A DNA stretch of 64,000 bases from Collinsella tanakaei (lineage in GTDB: Bacteria > Actinomycetota > Coriobacteriia > Coriobacteriales > Coriobacteriaceae), in contig NZ_JACJKB010000001.1 in NCBI RefSeq assembly GCF_016900375.1, forward strand, positions 1 to 64,000, in the 5' to 3' direction. This document shows, in pieces, positions 1 to 9,453 of the stretch; position 1 is the stretch's first letter; each line of letters starts with the position of its first letter. The notes below the pieces were generated by a model, which was not told the DNA's origin, did not search any database, and saw only the letters and a program-made list of their open reading frames with translations. Position numbers and translations under genes: made by a program.

Positions 1-683
1 AGCGCTACATCGACGGGTCGTTCGGCGACGAGCCGGGCTGGATGTACTTCGACCCGGTGACCGGTGCGGTCGACTACGGCTGGGCCTGGATCCCGGACCC
101 GGGCAAGTGGGTCTGCTACGACGAGGTCACCGGCCGCATGCGCCACGGCTCGGTCATGGTGGGCGGCCTGCCGTACTACCTCGACGAGCACACCGGCGAG
201 CGCCTGCCGCGCGAGCGGGTCGTCGAGCGCCTGCTGGCGGTCGCGGCCTCGCAGGCGGGTGTCACCGATGGCGACCGCTACCAGAACGCTGCTATCGCGG
301 CGGGTTCGAGCTTCAACTCCTTCGGCCCCTGCACCGCGTTCGTGTACTGGTGCTTCCAGGAGGCGGGGCTTCAGTACCAGTTCATGGACGGCGGCGCCAC
401 CACGTGGCCTCACGAGATGTGGGATTGGTACATCGCACGCGGCTGGACGATCCCCGTGGGCACGCGTCCCCAGCCGGGCGATATCTGGGTCGATAACCTT
501 CCCGCGACGCGCCCGTTCCCCGAGGCATCGGCCACGCACTCGGGCATCGTCGACCACGTGTCGGCTGATGGCCGGACGATCTACGTGTGGGAGCACGTGA
601 ACGGCTACGTCCACCTGTGCGCGGAGAGCTCGACGCTTTGGTACCTTTCCGGCTACGCCACGCCGTTCTACAACGAGGCGTAG
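1..683 (+). CDS. Secreted wall-binding CHAP-type amidase, 5' truncated
   Basis: The open frame enters from the window's left edge (frame starts at base 3), so the true start lies upstream. The visible part opens with GW-like cell-wall-binding repeats (motifs such as GWMYFDPVTG and KWVCYDEVTGRM), almost the same as repeats in the next gene. A CHAP-like cysteine peptidase/amidase domain follows: a Cys in PCTAFVYWCF near base 330 and a His in ATHSGIVDHVS near base 540 are the likely catalytic pair. Proteins of this kind bind the wall through the repeats and cut peptidoglycan peptides or amide bonds. The N-terminal signal peptide and any other domain cannot be seen. A terminator follows. It looks like a paralogue of the downstream lysozyme that shares its repeat module but has a different catalytic end. 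Confidence 0.75.
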   Translation, partial: RYIDGSFGDEPGWMYFDPVTGAVDYGWAWIPDPGKWVCYDEVTGRMRHGSVMVGGLPYYLDEHTGERLPRERVVERLLAVAASQAGVTDGDRYQNAAIAAGSSFNSFGPCTAFVYWCFQEAGLQYQFMDGGATTWPHEMWDWYIARGWTIPVGTRPQPGDIWVDNLPATRPFPEASATHSGIVDHVSADGRTIYVWEHVNGYVHLCAESSTLWYLSGYATPFYNEA

Positions 684-698
684 CCCACCTGCGGCCTG

Positions 699-730
699 GC
701 GCCGGATGCATGCCCGCATCCGGCGCTTTT
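699..730 (+). terminator. Rho-independent terminator after the CHAP gene
   Basis: An 11-bp GC-rich stem (699-709 pairs with 716-726) is followed by TTTT, 15 bases after the stop codon of the upstream gene. Confidence 0.8.
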
Positions 731-899
731 GCTTGCCGAGCTGAGGGGGTCCGTCCCTCTGAGCTGCATGGGTATTTTGCAGCCCTGTTGATGAATCTGC
801 GCTGAATATGAGGTGTTCGCAGGGCCTTTCGTCCATCATGGTACGATTCCACGGATTGAGCTTGCCGAATTTCGAGCATGGTATGAGCAAGGGAGCGAT

Positions 900-3200
900 A
901 TGACCCGATTCAACCGCATCGTGTCCGCGGTGCTTACGACCGTCATGTGCACGGCGACGATTCTCCAGCCCGCCTCCGTCTACGCCGAGGTGCTTGCCGC
1001 CGAATCCGCCGAGCAGCAGGAGCAGGTCTCGTTCGTGTCCGCCGATGAGTTCGCCGTCGATGACGAGGCCGCTTCGTCGGAGAGCGCCGACGGCTCGACG
1101 GCAGAGGTGCTCGAGTCCGATGAGAACGTGACGGAGGATGCCGGCGCCGACACCGAGGCGCCCGAGGCGACCGAGCCCGCCGCGGAGGGGGAGAACCTGG
1201 CCGCGTCCAAGAGGGAGGGCGCCGACGCGGCAACCGACGTTGCCGAGCAGGACGCTACCGCGACCGACCCCGAGGCAACCGACCCCGAGGCCGCCGAGGC
1301 CGAGACCGAGGACGGCGTCCGCACCGAGAACTCCTGGCGCTACACGGAAGGCGAGCTGCGCGATGACCTCGAGGACGAGGGCATCTCGCTGCAGGCGATG
1401 GGTGCGCTTCCCGAGGGCGCGACGGCGCAGGGCATCGACGTCAGCGCCCACCAGGGCGAGATCGACTGGAACAAGGTCAAGGCCGCGGGCATCGACTTCG
1501 CGATCATCCGCGTGGGCTTCCAGAACGTCGGCGGCTTCGAGTACGACGCCCAGTGGCACCGCAACGTCGCCGAGGTCGAGCGCCTCGGCATCCCGTACGG
1601 CGTGTACATCTACTCCTATGCGCGCACGAATATGGATGCCGACATCGAGGCGAACGGCGTCATCAACGCGCTGCAGGGCCATCACCCCCAGCTTCCCGTG
1701 TACTTCGACATGGAGGACAACACGACGCTCGGTGCCGATTTCGCGGCTGTGGCCTCGACCTTCTGCAACAAGATCCAACAGGCGGGCTACACGCCCGGCG
1801 TCTACGCGAGCCTCTCCTGGTGGCGCATGCACTTGAACGATCCCGTGTTCAACAACTGGAACCGTTGGGTTGCCCAGTACTACACCAGCTGCACCTACGA
1901 GGGCGCCTACAGCGTCTGGCAGTACACGAGCTCGGGCCGCGTGGACGGCATCGTCGGCCGCGCTCCCAATTGGGATCCGAGCGTCGACATGAATTACTGG
2001 TACGGCACGCTGCCCGGCACCTCCGGCCACACCGGCTGGGTCGATGCCTCCGGCAATCCCTGCGAGCCCGCTCAGGCTGCGCATTGGCAGGATAACGGCA
2101 TCACCGCAAAGTCGAAGTTCTTCTACGACCCCACGACCAACGCCTGGTACTGGACGGAGGCGGACGGCTCCATCGCCAAGAACCACGACGCCTTCGTGCC
2201 GGTGAACAACAACGTCGCCGGCTATTCCTGGGAGCACGCCTCCTTCGAGTGGCGCGCCGCCAACGGCAAGTGGGTGCGCCTGGGTGCCGACGGCAAGCTC
2301 GTCAAGGGTGAGAGCCATCACGATGGCAAGTGGTACCTGTTCGACGAGATCACCGGTGCCATGCAGTACGGTTTCCGTCTCCTGAGCGATGGCAACGGCG
2401 GCGCCAAGTGGGTCTTCTACGACTACATCACAGGCATCATGGCGCACGGTGAGCGCTATATCGACGATAGCCGCGGCGATGAGGCCGGTTGGGTCTATTT
2501 CGACCAGAACACCGGTGCGATCGTGTACGGCTGGAAGGAGATCTCGGACGGCAACGGCGGCACGAAGTGGGTCTACTACGACACCACGAGCGGCCGCATG
2601 GTGTACGGAACCCGCGTGATCGACGGCTATTCGCGCACTTTCGACACGCTCACCGGCGCCTGCACGAAGATCGGCTACCAGAACCCCACCCAGTACTTCC
2701 AGGTCTCCAGCAAGAACGTGAGCCTGCCGGCAGCGGCTGCCTCCACGCGCTTCAACTACGTCTCGCCCTCCACGATCGACGTCGAGGCCGACCGCGACGA
2801 CTGCGTCGACGCCATGCTCAAGCGCGCCCGCGAGTACCTGGGCACCAAGTACGTGTGGAACTATGCGCTCGCTCCGGGTGAGGGCGTGGATTGCTCCGGT
2901 CTCGTCATGCAGTGCCTGTACGCCGTGGGCATGGACCTGGGCGACTACAACCCCTACAAGCACTGGACCGATCCCTTCCATGCGCATGATGCGAACAACA
3001 TGGCCGCCGACGCCCGCTTCATGCACGTCGACTACGAGGACCGCGAGCCCGGCGACCTGATCTTCTATCCCGGCCATGTGGCGATCTACGTCGGCAACGA
3101 CCGCATCATCGACGCGTACTCGCCCTCGACGGGCGTGCGCGTGGCGTCCATCGAGGACGGCGGCTCCACGATCAGCGGCGTCGGCCGTCCGATGGTCTAG
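900..3200 (+). CDS. Two-headed wall hydrolase: GH25 lysozyme, GW-like repeats, NlpC/P60
   Basis: Secreted bifunctional peptidoglycan hydrolase, about 766 aa. The ATG at 900 is chosen over an in-frame start at 813 because GGGAG sits just upstream and a signal peptide begins there (hydrophobic stretch ending near PASVYA, residues 1-32). Residues 35-165 form an acidic Glu/Ala/Asp/Thr-rich linker. Residues 175-370 are a glycoside hydrolase 25 (muramidase) domain, with GIDVSAHQGEIDW and the acidic motif PVYFDMEDN. Residues 380-605 carry wall-binding repeats (WVFYDYITGIMAHG type). The C-terminus is NlpC/P60, with Cys665 in GVDCSGLV and His726 in PGHVAIYV. It would therefore cut both glycan strands and stem peptides. 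Its repeats match the truncated upstream gene, which suggests a tandem family. Confidence 0.9.
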   Translation: MTRFNRIVSAVLTTVMCTATILQPASVYAEVLAAESAEQQEQVSFVSADEFAVDDEAASSESADGSTAEVLESDENVTEDAGADTEAPEATEPAAEGENLAASKREGADAATDVAEQDATATDPEATDPEAAEAETEDGVRTENSWRYTEGELRDDLEDEGISLQAMGALPEGATAQGIDVSAHQGEIDWNKVKAAGIDFAIIRVGFQNVGGFEYDAQWHRNVAEVERLGIPYGVYIYSYARTNMDADIEANGVINALQGHHPQLPVYFDMEDNTTLGADFAAVASTFCNKIQQAGYTPGVYASLSWWRMHLNDPVFNNWNRWVAQYYTSCTYEGAYSVWQYTSSGRVDGIVGRAPNWDPSVDMNYWYGTLPGTSGHTGWVDASGNPCEPAQAAHWQDNGITAKSKFFYDPTTNAWYWTEADGSIAKNHDAFVPVNNNVAGYSWEHASFEWRAANGKWVRLGADGKLVKGESHHDGKWYLFDEITGAMQYGFRLLSDGNGGAKWVFYDYITGIMAHGERYIDDSRGDEAGWVYFDQNTGAIVYGWKEISDGNGGTKWVYYDTTSGRMVYGTRVIDGYSRTFDTLTGACTKIGYQNPTQYFQVSSKNVSLPAAAASTRFNYVSPSTIDVEADRDDCVDAMLKRAREYLGTKYVWNYALAPGEGVDCSGLVMQCLYAVGMDLGDYNPYKHWTDPFHAHDANNMAADARFMHVDYEDREPGDLIFYPGHVAIYVGNDRIIDAYSPSTGVRVASIEDGGSTISGVGRPMV

Positions 3201-3233
3201 GGTCGTGACAGCTGAGTGATGGAAGAGGCATCT

Positions 3234-4202
3234 ATGGGAAAACCGTCCCTGTGCATCGTGATCCCCTGCTATAACGAGCAGGAGGTCCTGCCGATTACGG
3301 CTCCGCAGTTCAAGCGGGAGCTCGAGCTGCTGCAGGAGCGGGGCTATATCGCCGATGACAGCTGCATCCTGTTCGTGAACGACGGTAGCTCCGACACCAC
3401 GTGGGAGATCATCGAGTCGCTGGCGAAAAGCGACCCCGTCTTTCGCGGCATCTGCCTTTCTCGCAACCGCGGCCACCAGAACGCCCTGCTTGCGGGCCTC
3501 ATGGAGTGCCGCGGCTTCTGCGATGTGAGCATCAGCATCGACTGCGATGGCCAGGACGACATCGGCGCCATGGAGGATATGCTCCGTGCGTATCTCGACG
3601 GCTGCGACGTCGTGTACGGCGTGCGCTCATCGCGCGCGACCGATACCTTCTTCAAGCGCACCTCGGCGCAGATGTTCTACAAGCTCATGAACGGCATGGG
3701 CGTGGAGACCGTCTACAACCATGCCGACTACCGCCTGCTTTCACGCCGCGTGCTCGACGAGCTCTCGCGCTTCGAGGAGGTCAACCTCTTCCTGCGTGGC
3801 ATGGTCCCGCTCGTGGGCTTTAAGTCGACCAGTGTGTACTACGAGCGCCACGAGCGGCTGGCGGGGGAGAGCCACTATCCGCTGAGCAAGATGCTCGCGC
3901 TTGCGCTGAACGGCATTACGAGCCTGTCGGTGAAGCCCATCCGCCTGATCACAGGCCTGGGCTTCATCGTGTCGCTCATCAGCTTCATCGGTGTGATCTG
4001 GGCGGTCATCGTGTCGCTTCTTGGCCATTCGGTCGCCGGCTGGGCGAGCATGGTCTCGATCGTCTGCTTCATCGGCGGCATCCAGCTGCTGGGCATCGGC
4101 ATCGTCGGCGAGTACGTCGGGCGCATCTACCTCGAGGCCAAGCGCCGCCCGCGCTTCATCGTGAGCGAGCGCACCTTCGACGAGGAGGATGACGAGCGCT
4201 GA
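3234..4202 (+). CDS. GT2 glycosyltransferase, GtrB/DPM1-like, two C-terminal TM helices
   Basis: About 322 aa. Family 2 glycosyltransferase of the polyprenyl-phosphate sugar synthase type (GtrB, ArnC, DPM1-like). These enzymes move a sugar from a nucleotide donor to undecaprenyl phosphate on the inner membrane face. The N-terminus has CIVIPCYNEQEVLP, then FVNDGSSD and the acidic SIDCDGQDD near residue 103. Two membrane helices lie near residues 238-263 and 270-295, ending in the conserved GEYVGRIYLEAKRRPRF. ATG 3234 is preferred because GGAAGAGG lies 5-6 bases upstream; GTG 3216 and ATG 3219 are possible alternatives. It starts the surface-polysaccharide cluster and could supply lipid-linked sugar to the membrane glycosyltransferase at 5716. 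The sugar is unknown. Confidence 0.88.
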   Translation: MGKPSLCIVIPCYNEQEVLPITAPQFKRELELLQERGYIADDSCILFVNDGSSDTTWEIIESLAKSDPVFRGICLSRNRGHQNALLAGLMECRGFCDVSISIDCDGQDDIGAMEDMLRAYLDGCDVVYGVRSSRATDTFFKRTSAQMFYKLMNGMGVETVYNHADYRLLSRRVLDELSRFEEVNLFLRGMVPLVGFKSTSVYYERHERLAGESHYPLSKMLALALNGITSLSVKPIRLITGLGFIVSLISFIGVIWAVIVSLLGHSVAGWASMVSIVCFIGGIQLLGIGIVGEYVGRIYLEAKRRPRFIVSERTFDEEDDER

Positions 4203-4243
4203 TGCGCGCGGCGCCTTGGGCGCCGCTGCGGTTAGATCAGGTA

Positions 4244-4331
4244 AACACCCACAACTAAGGCCCACAACCTGAGGATCTGGCGGTTTGTAAACCGAGTTAC
4301 CCTCAAGTTGTGGGCCTTAGTTGTGGGTGTT
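4244..4331. repeat. Long near-perfect hairpin between convergent genes
   Basis: Bases 4244-4274 pair with 4301-4331 (30 of 31 positions). The 26-base loop holds a second small hairpin, CGGTTT/AAACCG (4281-4294). It lies between a plus-strand gene ending at 4202 and a minus-strand gene ending at 4343, so it may act as a two-way terminator. The arms are AT-richer than the neighbourhood and have no clear T-run, so a small mobile palindrome is also possible. Confidence 0.75.
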
Positions 4332-4342
4332 GAACACTCAGG

Positions 4343-5542
4343 TTAGGAGCGGAAATGGCTGCCGCGGGGGCGCAGGGCGGCCTCGCGCGGATCGGCGGCT
4401 TCCAGGGCGGGCGATTCGGCGGGAGCGGACTGCTCGCCCAGGGCGCGCCAGAAGCCGCGGATGGGCCGGGTTGCCCCGCGCTTCACATGGGGGAAGAACA
4501 CCATGCGCAGCGGCGGAATCAGGTAGAAGACGCCCATGAGGAGGGCGTCCACGAGCAGGCGGACGCACAGGAACGGGATCCAGGTCTCCGGCTTATAGCC
4601 GATAGTCTTCTGCAGGATGTCGATGACGATCGTCCAGGGCGTGATGTTGTCTTCGATGATGTGGATGGTGAACAGCGCGAGCGTGTTTCTGCCGACAGCC
4701 TCGAGCGCGGCGGCGGGACCCGTGAGGAAGCGCGCCATGAGCTTGGCGATCGTGAGGATGCAAAGCGTGGCGCCGATGCCGCCGGCGATGTCGATTATGC
4801 CCGCGGGGTAGGTGCACATCGAGAGCGAGGATTTGCCGCCAAACGCGATGGCGAGGCCCCACAGCACCGCGGACACGGCGACGATGGGAACGCGGAAGCG
4901 CTCGACAAGATCCGCATGGCGATGCAGCTGGTAGCCGATATACATGTAGAGAATCGCACCGAGGCCGCTTTGAATGCTCATCGGCAGCCAGACGAACAGG
5001 CCACTGATGTAGGAGAGGGCGAACAGCGCCACGACCATCACGGTCTTGGCCTTGGGCTTCAGCTTGGCGATGAGTCCGATGAAGAGCTTCGCCCAGAACA
5101 GCGCCGGCAGGTACCAGATGCCGCCGATGCGCAGGACGTGCACGAGGGCGAACTCGTGGTCGGAGCCGGCGCCCCAGAGCGCCGCCTGCGTCCAGTTGCC
5201 GGCGGCGAGCAGCGGGTCGCCCATCTGGAGGGCGGCCGATATCGCGCCGCCCCCGATGATGATCAGGCACGAGACAAGATAGGGTAGCAGCAGGCCGCGT
5301 GCGGATTTGAGGACGCCTCGGCCGGTGAGTGGCGCATCGAAGTTCGTCAGATAGCCCGAAACGATGAAGAGCACGTAGAGATGGAAGGTGTCCAGGAACC
5401 TGACGATGTCCCATGGCATGCCGCCGTCATACGATGCCTCGCCGAACAGGATGCCTGTGTGGTAGATGATGATGGAGACAACCGCGAGTGCACGGGCGAT
5501 ATCGAGTTCCGGTATGCGCTGCTTACGGGCGGTGTTGGACAT
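4343..5542 (-). CDS. Membrane acyltransferase, acyltransferase-3 family
   Basis: 399 aa polytopic membrane protein of the acyltransferase-3 (OafA/fucose 4-O-acetylase-like) family. The N-terminus has the typical PELDIARALAVVSIIIYHTG, with the family His in the first helix, followed by about ten hydrophobic helices; the tail is cytoplasmic and charged. Family members transfer acetyl or other acyl groups to sugars or lipids at the membrane, here probably decorating the polysaccharide made by the neighbouring genes. It is convergent with the GtrB-like gene and divergent from the membrane glycosyltransferase at 5716. The acyl group and target cannot be told from sequence. Confidence 0.85.
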   Translation of the reverse strand: MSNTARKQRIPELDIARALAVVSIIIYHTGILFGEASYDGGMPWDIVRFLDTFHLYVLFIVSGYLTNFDAPLTGRGVLKSARGLLLPYLVSCLIIIGGGAISAALQMGDPLLAAGNWTQAALWGAGSDHEFALVHVLRIGGIWYLPALFWAKLFIGLIAKLKPKAKTVMVVALFALSYISGLFVWLPMSIQSGLGAILYMYIGYQLHRHADLVERFRVPIVAVSAVLWGLAIAFGGKSSLSMCTYPAGIIDIAGGIGATLCILTIAKLMARFLTGPAAALEAVGRNTLALFTIHIIEDNITPWTIVIDILQKTIGYKPETWIPFLCVRLLVDALLMGVFYLIPPLRMVFFPHVKRGATRPIRGFWRALGEQSAPAESPALEAADPREAALRPRGSHFRS

Positions 5543-5715
5543 TCAATAAAGACCTTAACTAGAACGGGCGCTTGTGCGCAGAGTGAGTGCTACCGAAACA
5601 CTGTAGTATATGCCGCGATGCTGTGGGCGTTAGAATGGCTACGCATCACGGTCGGAACATAGATGCGCGAAACGGACACGCGCGGCGACATCATGTCGCA
5701 TGGAACGGAGGGGCT

Positions 5716-7365
5716 TTGGCTTCAGTCGATATGCACGAGACGCATCGCACGCAATCGCTGCGCGCGGCGGACATGCTTGCGGCCCTCATGCTCGCCTTCG
5801 CCGCCCTGCTGGTCGGGGGTATGGCCATCGCGGCGCCCTTCCTCTCCACGTTCTACACCGATGTCCACGCCTTCGTCGTGGGGCCCGACTACAGCGAGAT
5901 CGTCACCATGCTAGACACGGGGCTCTACACCGTGGTCGCCCTGCCGGCGCTGGCGACGGCGATCCTGCTCATCGTCTTCTGCGGTCTCAACCGCACGTTG
6001 CGTCACCTGCCGACGACGCCTGTTGCCGTCTGCTCGGTTGCCATCATCTTCGCGGTGGCGGTGGCCTGGCTCTTCCAGCTCAATACGGAGACTAATATCT
6101 ATGCGGATTCCCTGCGGCTGGACACGTACGCGAAGGCCCTACTCGAGGGCGACTACGCCGTGTTCAGCAAGGATCTGGGCGACGGCGTGCCCTACCTTTC
6201 GATCTACCCGTTCCAAAGCGGCTCGGTCTGGCTGCTCGCGGGCGTCTACGCCCTGTTCGGATCGGGCAACCAGCTGCCGTTCCAGCTGCTGAACGCGGTA
6301 TGCGTGGCCCTGACCGCCGGCTGCATGATCGCTATCTGCAAGATGCTGTTCAGCTCGCGCGGCGCCACGAACGCCTGCTCGCTGCTGCTCGTGGCGTTTT
6401 TGCCGCTGCCGCTGTCGGCCGCACTCGTGTATGGCAACGCCATCGGTCTGGGCCTGATCTCGCTCGTGCTTGCCCTGAACGTCTACGCCATGCGCTGTCA
6501 GGACGCGCCGCGTCATCGGTGGACTGCCTTCGGGGTGTCGTGTCTCGTCTGCGCCATCGCGCTTACCGTCAAGTCGACCTTCGTGCTCATGCTCATCGCC
6601 CTTGTGCTCACATGGGCCATCGTGCTGCTGCGCGAGCGCCGCCTGCGCTTCCTTTTGGTCGTGCTCGCCGCTGCGCTCGTCGTCAACTGGGCGGCGGGCA
6701 TTCCGGTGATGCTGCTCGAGCATACCGTCGGCGTGGACTTCGGATCCGGCATGCCCAAGTCGTCCTGGATCGCCATGGGCATGGAGTGGAGCATGTACCT
6801 CGACAAACCCGGCTGGTGGTCGGGTGACTACGCCCTCAACTTCGCCGATACGGGGATGGATGGCGACGCGCAGAACGCCTTCGCCCTACAGCATATCGGG
6901 TGGTCGATTTCGACCTTCATCCATGATCCGCTCTTCGCGCTGCGCTTCTTCGGGGTGAAGCTCATCACCGAGTGGCTTGAGCCGACCTTCCAGTCCATCT
7001 ACTACTCGGCGACCTCCCTGGCGGATGCCACCACGCCGCTTGCGCGCGAGGTCATCGGCCGCGGGCACCTGGCGCACCGCGTGATCATCGCCTACATGGA
7101 TGCCTTCCAGAACCTGCTGTACCTGAGCGGCGCCGTGGGACTCGTCTGCACGGTCAGGCACCACCGCGCCTTCGGGCCGGCGGTCATCCTGCTCGCCGTT
7201 TCCTTCCTGGGCGGTTTTGCCTGCTACCTGCTCTGGGAGGCCAAGAGCGTCTACGTGTTCCCGTTCGCGCTCATGTTGTTCCCGTTCGCCGGATACGGCG
7301 TCGATGCCCTTTGCGGCGCCGTCCGCACGTGCATGGCGCGCGGTACCGTTCGCGCTGAATCATAG
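5716..7365 (+). CDS. Multi-span membrane glycosyltransferase-like protein
   Basis: About 549 aa with some 11-13 hydrophobic helices. The overall plan resembles GT-C fold (GT39/GT83-like) lipid-sugar-dependent transferases: a first helix (LAALMLAFAALLVGGMAIA), an extracytoplasmic loop rich in Asp/Tyr, then a regular run of helices. No single catalytic motif is decisive. TTG 5716 (MASVDMHETH) is chosen because GGAGGGG sits at 5707-5713; ATG 5731 is the alternative. The start at 5587 that frame length alone would allow has no ribosome site and a non-membrane leader. Next to GtrB-, GlfT2- and pyruvyltransferase-like genes it probably adds a sugar outside the membrane or polymerises a surface glycan. 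Confidence 0.65.
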   Translation: MASVDMHETHRTQSLRAADMLAALMLAFAALLVGGMAIAAPFLSTFYTDVHAFVVGPDYSEIVTMLDTGLYTVVALPALATAILLIVFCGLNRTLRHLPTTPVAVCSVAIIFAVAVAWLFQLNTETNIYADSLRLDTYAKALLEGDYAVFSKDLGDGVPYLSIYPFQSGSVWLLAGVYALFGSGNQLPFQLLNAVCVALTAGCMIAICKMLFSSRGATNACSLLLVAFLPLPLSAALVYGNAIGLGLISLVLALNVYAMRCQDAPRHRWTAFGVSCLVCAIALTVKSTFVLMLIALVLTWAIVLLRERRLRFLLVVLAAALVVNWAAGIPVMLLEHTVGVDFGSGMPKSSWIAMGMEWSMYLDKPGWWSGDYALNFADTGMDGDAQNAFALQHIGWSISTFIHDPLFALRFFGVKLITEWLEPTFQSIYYSATSLADATTPLAREVIGRGHLAHRVIIAYMDAFQNLLYLSGAVGLVCTVRHHRAFGPAVILLAVSFLGGFACYLLWEAKSVYVFPFALMLFPFAGYGVDALCGAVRTCMARGTVRAES

Positions 7366-7495
7366 GGGAGAATCCTTTCGCCAGAGACGCCGTCGGCTGC
7401 CTTCCGCGCTCTGTCCTTCCTGTGTGACAGGCCGCCGCGCGCAGGGCGTTCGGGTATCATGTTGAGGTCACCTACGTGTTCACTTGGGAGTTCAC

Positions 7496-9373
7496 ATGTC
7501 CTCAACCATCAAATTCGCCAACATCGTGCTCGAGCACAACGAGCGCTCCGTTGGGTATCCCGGTCTGTACTGCCGCGCCGACCAGCCGTTCGTCTACGAG
7601 AAGGAGGCGGGTGCCTGGAGGCTGTACGATAAGGGTCGTTTTGATTTCACGACGTACTTCAACTCGCTTTCGGTCATGAAGCTCCGTCGCTACACCTCGG
7701 CGACCAAGTTCTTCCTGCACCTTGAGGTCAAGGGTGCCGCCTGCACCTATTGCCAGACGGTCGCCGATTCCTTCTCGGCCCATCCGAAGCGCCTCGAGGA
7801 CACCGCCATCACGCTCGCGGCGTCCGATGAGTGGCAGTCGATCGATGTCGAGATCGTCGCCTCCGACGAGATCGTCCTGACGGGCTTCGAGCTCGTGTGC
7901 GATGGCCCCGTCTACATCGCCAACGGCTCCTATTCGGTCGAGGTCCCCGGTGAGCTTCGCGACTGCGAGCTCGCGCTCGCGACGACCACCTTCAAGAAGG
8001 AAGCGTTCATCGAGCACAATATCGGGCTCATCCGCAAGGAGATCCTGGAGAGCGACGACGAGATCGCGCGCCACTTCACCATGCACGTGATCGACAACGG
8101 ACGCACGCTCGATGTCGAGCGCCTCGCGGGCGGCGCCATCACCATCTCGCCGAACGACAACGTCGGCGGCGCTGGCGGCTTCACCCGCGGCATGATCGAG
8201 GCCATGGAGCAGACGCCGCGCGCCACGCACGTGCTGCTCATGGATGACGACGTCGCGGTGTCGCCCGAGAGCATCAAGCGCACCTACAACCTCATCCGCA
8301 TGCTGAACGACGAGTACGCCGAGGCGTTCATCAGCGGCGCCATGCTCAACTACGAGGTGGGCGACGAGCAGTGGGAGGATACCGGCTTCATGACGAAGCA
8401 GGGCACCTTCGCTCCCGCCAAGCCCCCGCTGCGCTTCAGCAAGTTCGAGGACCTCGTGTACAACGAGGTGTTCTCCATCCCCAAGGAGATCGTCAAGCTC
8501 GACCAGCGCTATGCCGCCTGGTGGTACTGCTGCATCCCCGTCTCGGTCATCGAGAAGAACGGCCTGCCGCTGTCGGTGTTCGTCCGCTGCGACGACGCCG
8601 AGTACGGCGTGCGCTGCAAGCCCCGCATCATCACGATGAACAGCCTGTGCATCTGGCACCTGTCGTTCCACGTGCGCTACAACGCCGCGGTGGAGCGCTA
8701 CCAGACGACGCGCAACACCATGATCGCCCAGGCGACGACCGGCTTCGCGCCCAAGTCGGACTTCATGTACGAGATGCACAACAACATCCGCCTCGAGCTC
8801 AAGAAGTTCGGCTACGCGAACGCCGAGCTCGTGCTCGACGCCTTCGAGGACTTCATGAAGGGCCCCGACTTCTTCAGCACGCCCGGCGTCGCCGAGGAGA
8901 CCTTCATGCGCGCGAACCGCAACAAGGAGAAGCTCGTGTCGTTCGACGAGCTTCAGCGCCAGGCGCATGCACTCGGTCTCACCGATTTCGACATCAAGAA
9001 GCTCGACCGCCAGTTCGTCGACTCCGACAAGCCGCGTACCCGCTTGCAGCGCATGGCCGATTACGCCTTCGACAACCATCAGAGGCTGCTCGTGAACAAG
9101 GGCCAGGGCTACGCCGTCATCCCGGTGGTCGGCTGGGCGTATCCTGCCGGCGTGATCCGCGGCAAGAAGTACCTGATCGTCATCGACTGGTACAACCGCT
9201 GCGGCGCCATCCGCAAGAAGGACTCCGCGCGCTACGCCGCGATCGAGAAGCGCTACAAGGAGGACATGAAGCGCTATAAGCGCGAGATCAAGGGCCTGCG
9301 CGAGCAGTACGCCTCGCGTCGCGAGGAGCTCACCTCGCTCGCGTTCTGGAAGCGCTATCTGGGCATGCAGTAA
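7496..9373 (+). CDS. GlfT2-like galactofuranosyltransferase
   Basis: About 625 aa. It resembles GlfT2-type GT2 enzymes that use UDP-galactofuranose to extend galactan-like polymers. An N-terminal beta-rich domain (residues 1-160) precedes the GT-A core. The core has NDNVGGAGGFTRGM, the metal-binding DDD at residues 250-252 (LLMDDDVAVSP), and a WHLSFH motif with the likely catalytic-site His388. The C-terminal 200 residues are helical and basic. ATG 7496 follows GGGAG at 5-base spacing; an in-frame TTG at 7484 is less likely. Its presence implies a galactofuranose-containing wall or capsule polymer. The UDP-Gal mutase (glf) is not in this window. Confidence 0.85.
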   Translation: MSSTIKFANIVLEHNERSVGYPGLYCRADQPFVYEKEAGAWRLYDKGRFDFTTYFNSLSVMKLRRYTSATKFFLHLEVKGAACTYCQTVADSFSAHPKRLEDTAITLAASDEWQSIDVEIVASDEIVLTGFELVCDGPVYIANGSYSVEVPGELRDCELALATTTFKKEAFIEHNIGLIRKEILESDDEIARHFTMHVIDNGRTLDVERLAGGAITISPNDNVGGAGGFTRGMIEAMEQTPRATHVLLMDDDVAVSPESIKRTYNLIRMLNDEYAEAFISGAMLNYEVGDEQWEDTGFMTKQGTFAPAKPPLRFSKFEDLVYNEVFSIPKEIVKLDQRYAAWWYCCIPVSVIEKNGLPLSVFVRCDDAEYGVRCKPRIITMNSLCIWHLSFHVRYNAAVERYQTTRNTMIAQATTGFAPKSDFMYEMHNNIRLELKKFGYANAELVLDAFEDFMKGPDFFSTPGVAEETFMRANRNKEKLVSFDELQRQAHALGLTDFDIKKLDRQFVDSDKPRTRLQRMADYAFDNHQRLLVNKGQGYAVIPVVGWAYPAGVIRGKKYLIVIDWYNRCGAIRKKDSARYAAIEKRYKEDMKRYKREIKGLREQYASRREELTSLAFWKRYLGMQ

Positions 9374-9453
9374 GCATGTCGCCCGCCTGCGGCCGTCGTC
9401 GCAGGCGGGCGGATCGTCTGCCGCAGGGGTTCGAGGTACTGAAAGGGGCCACT

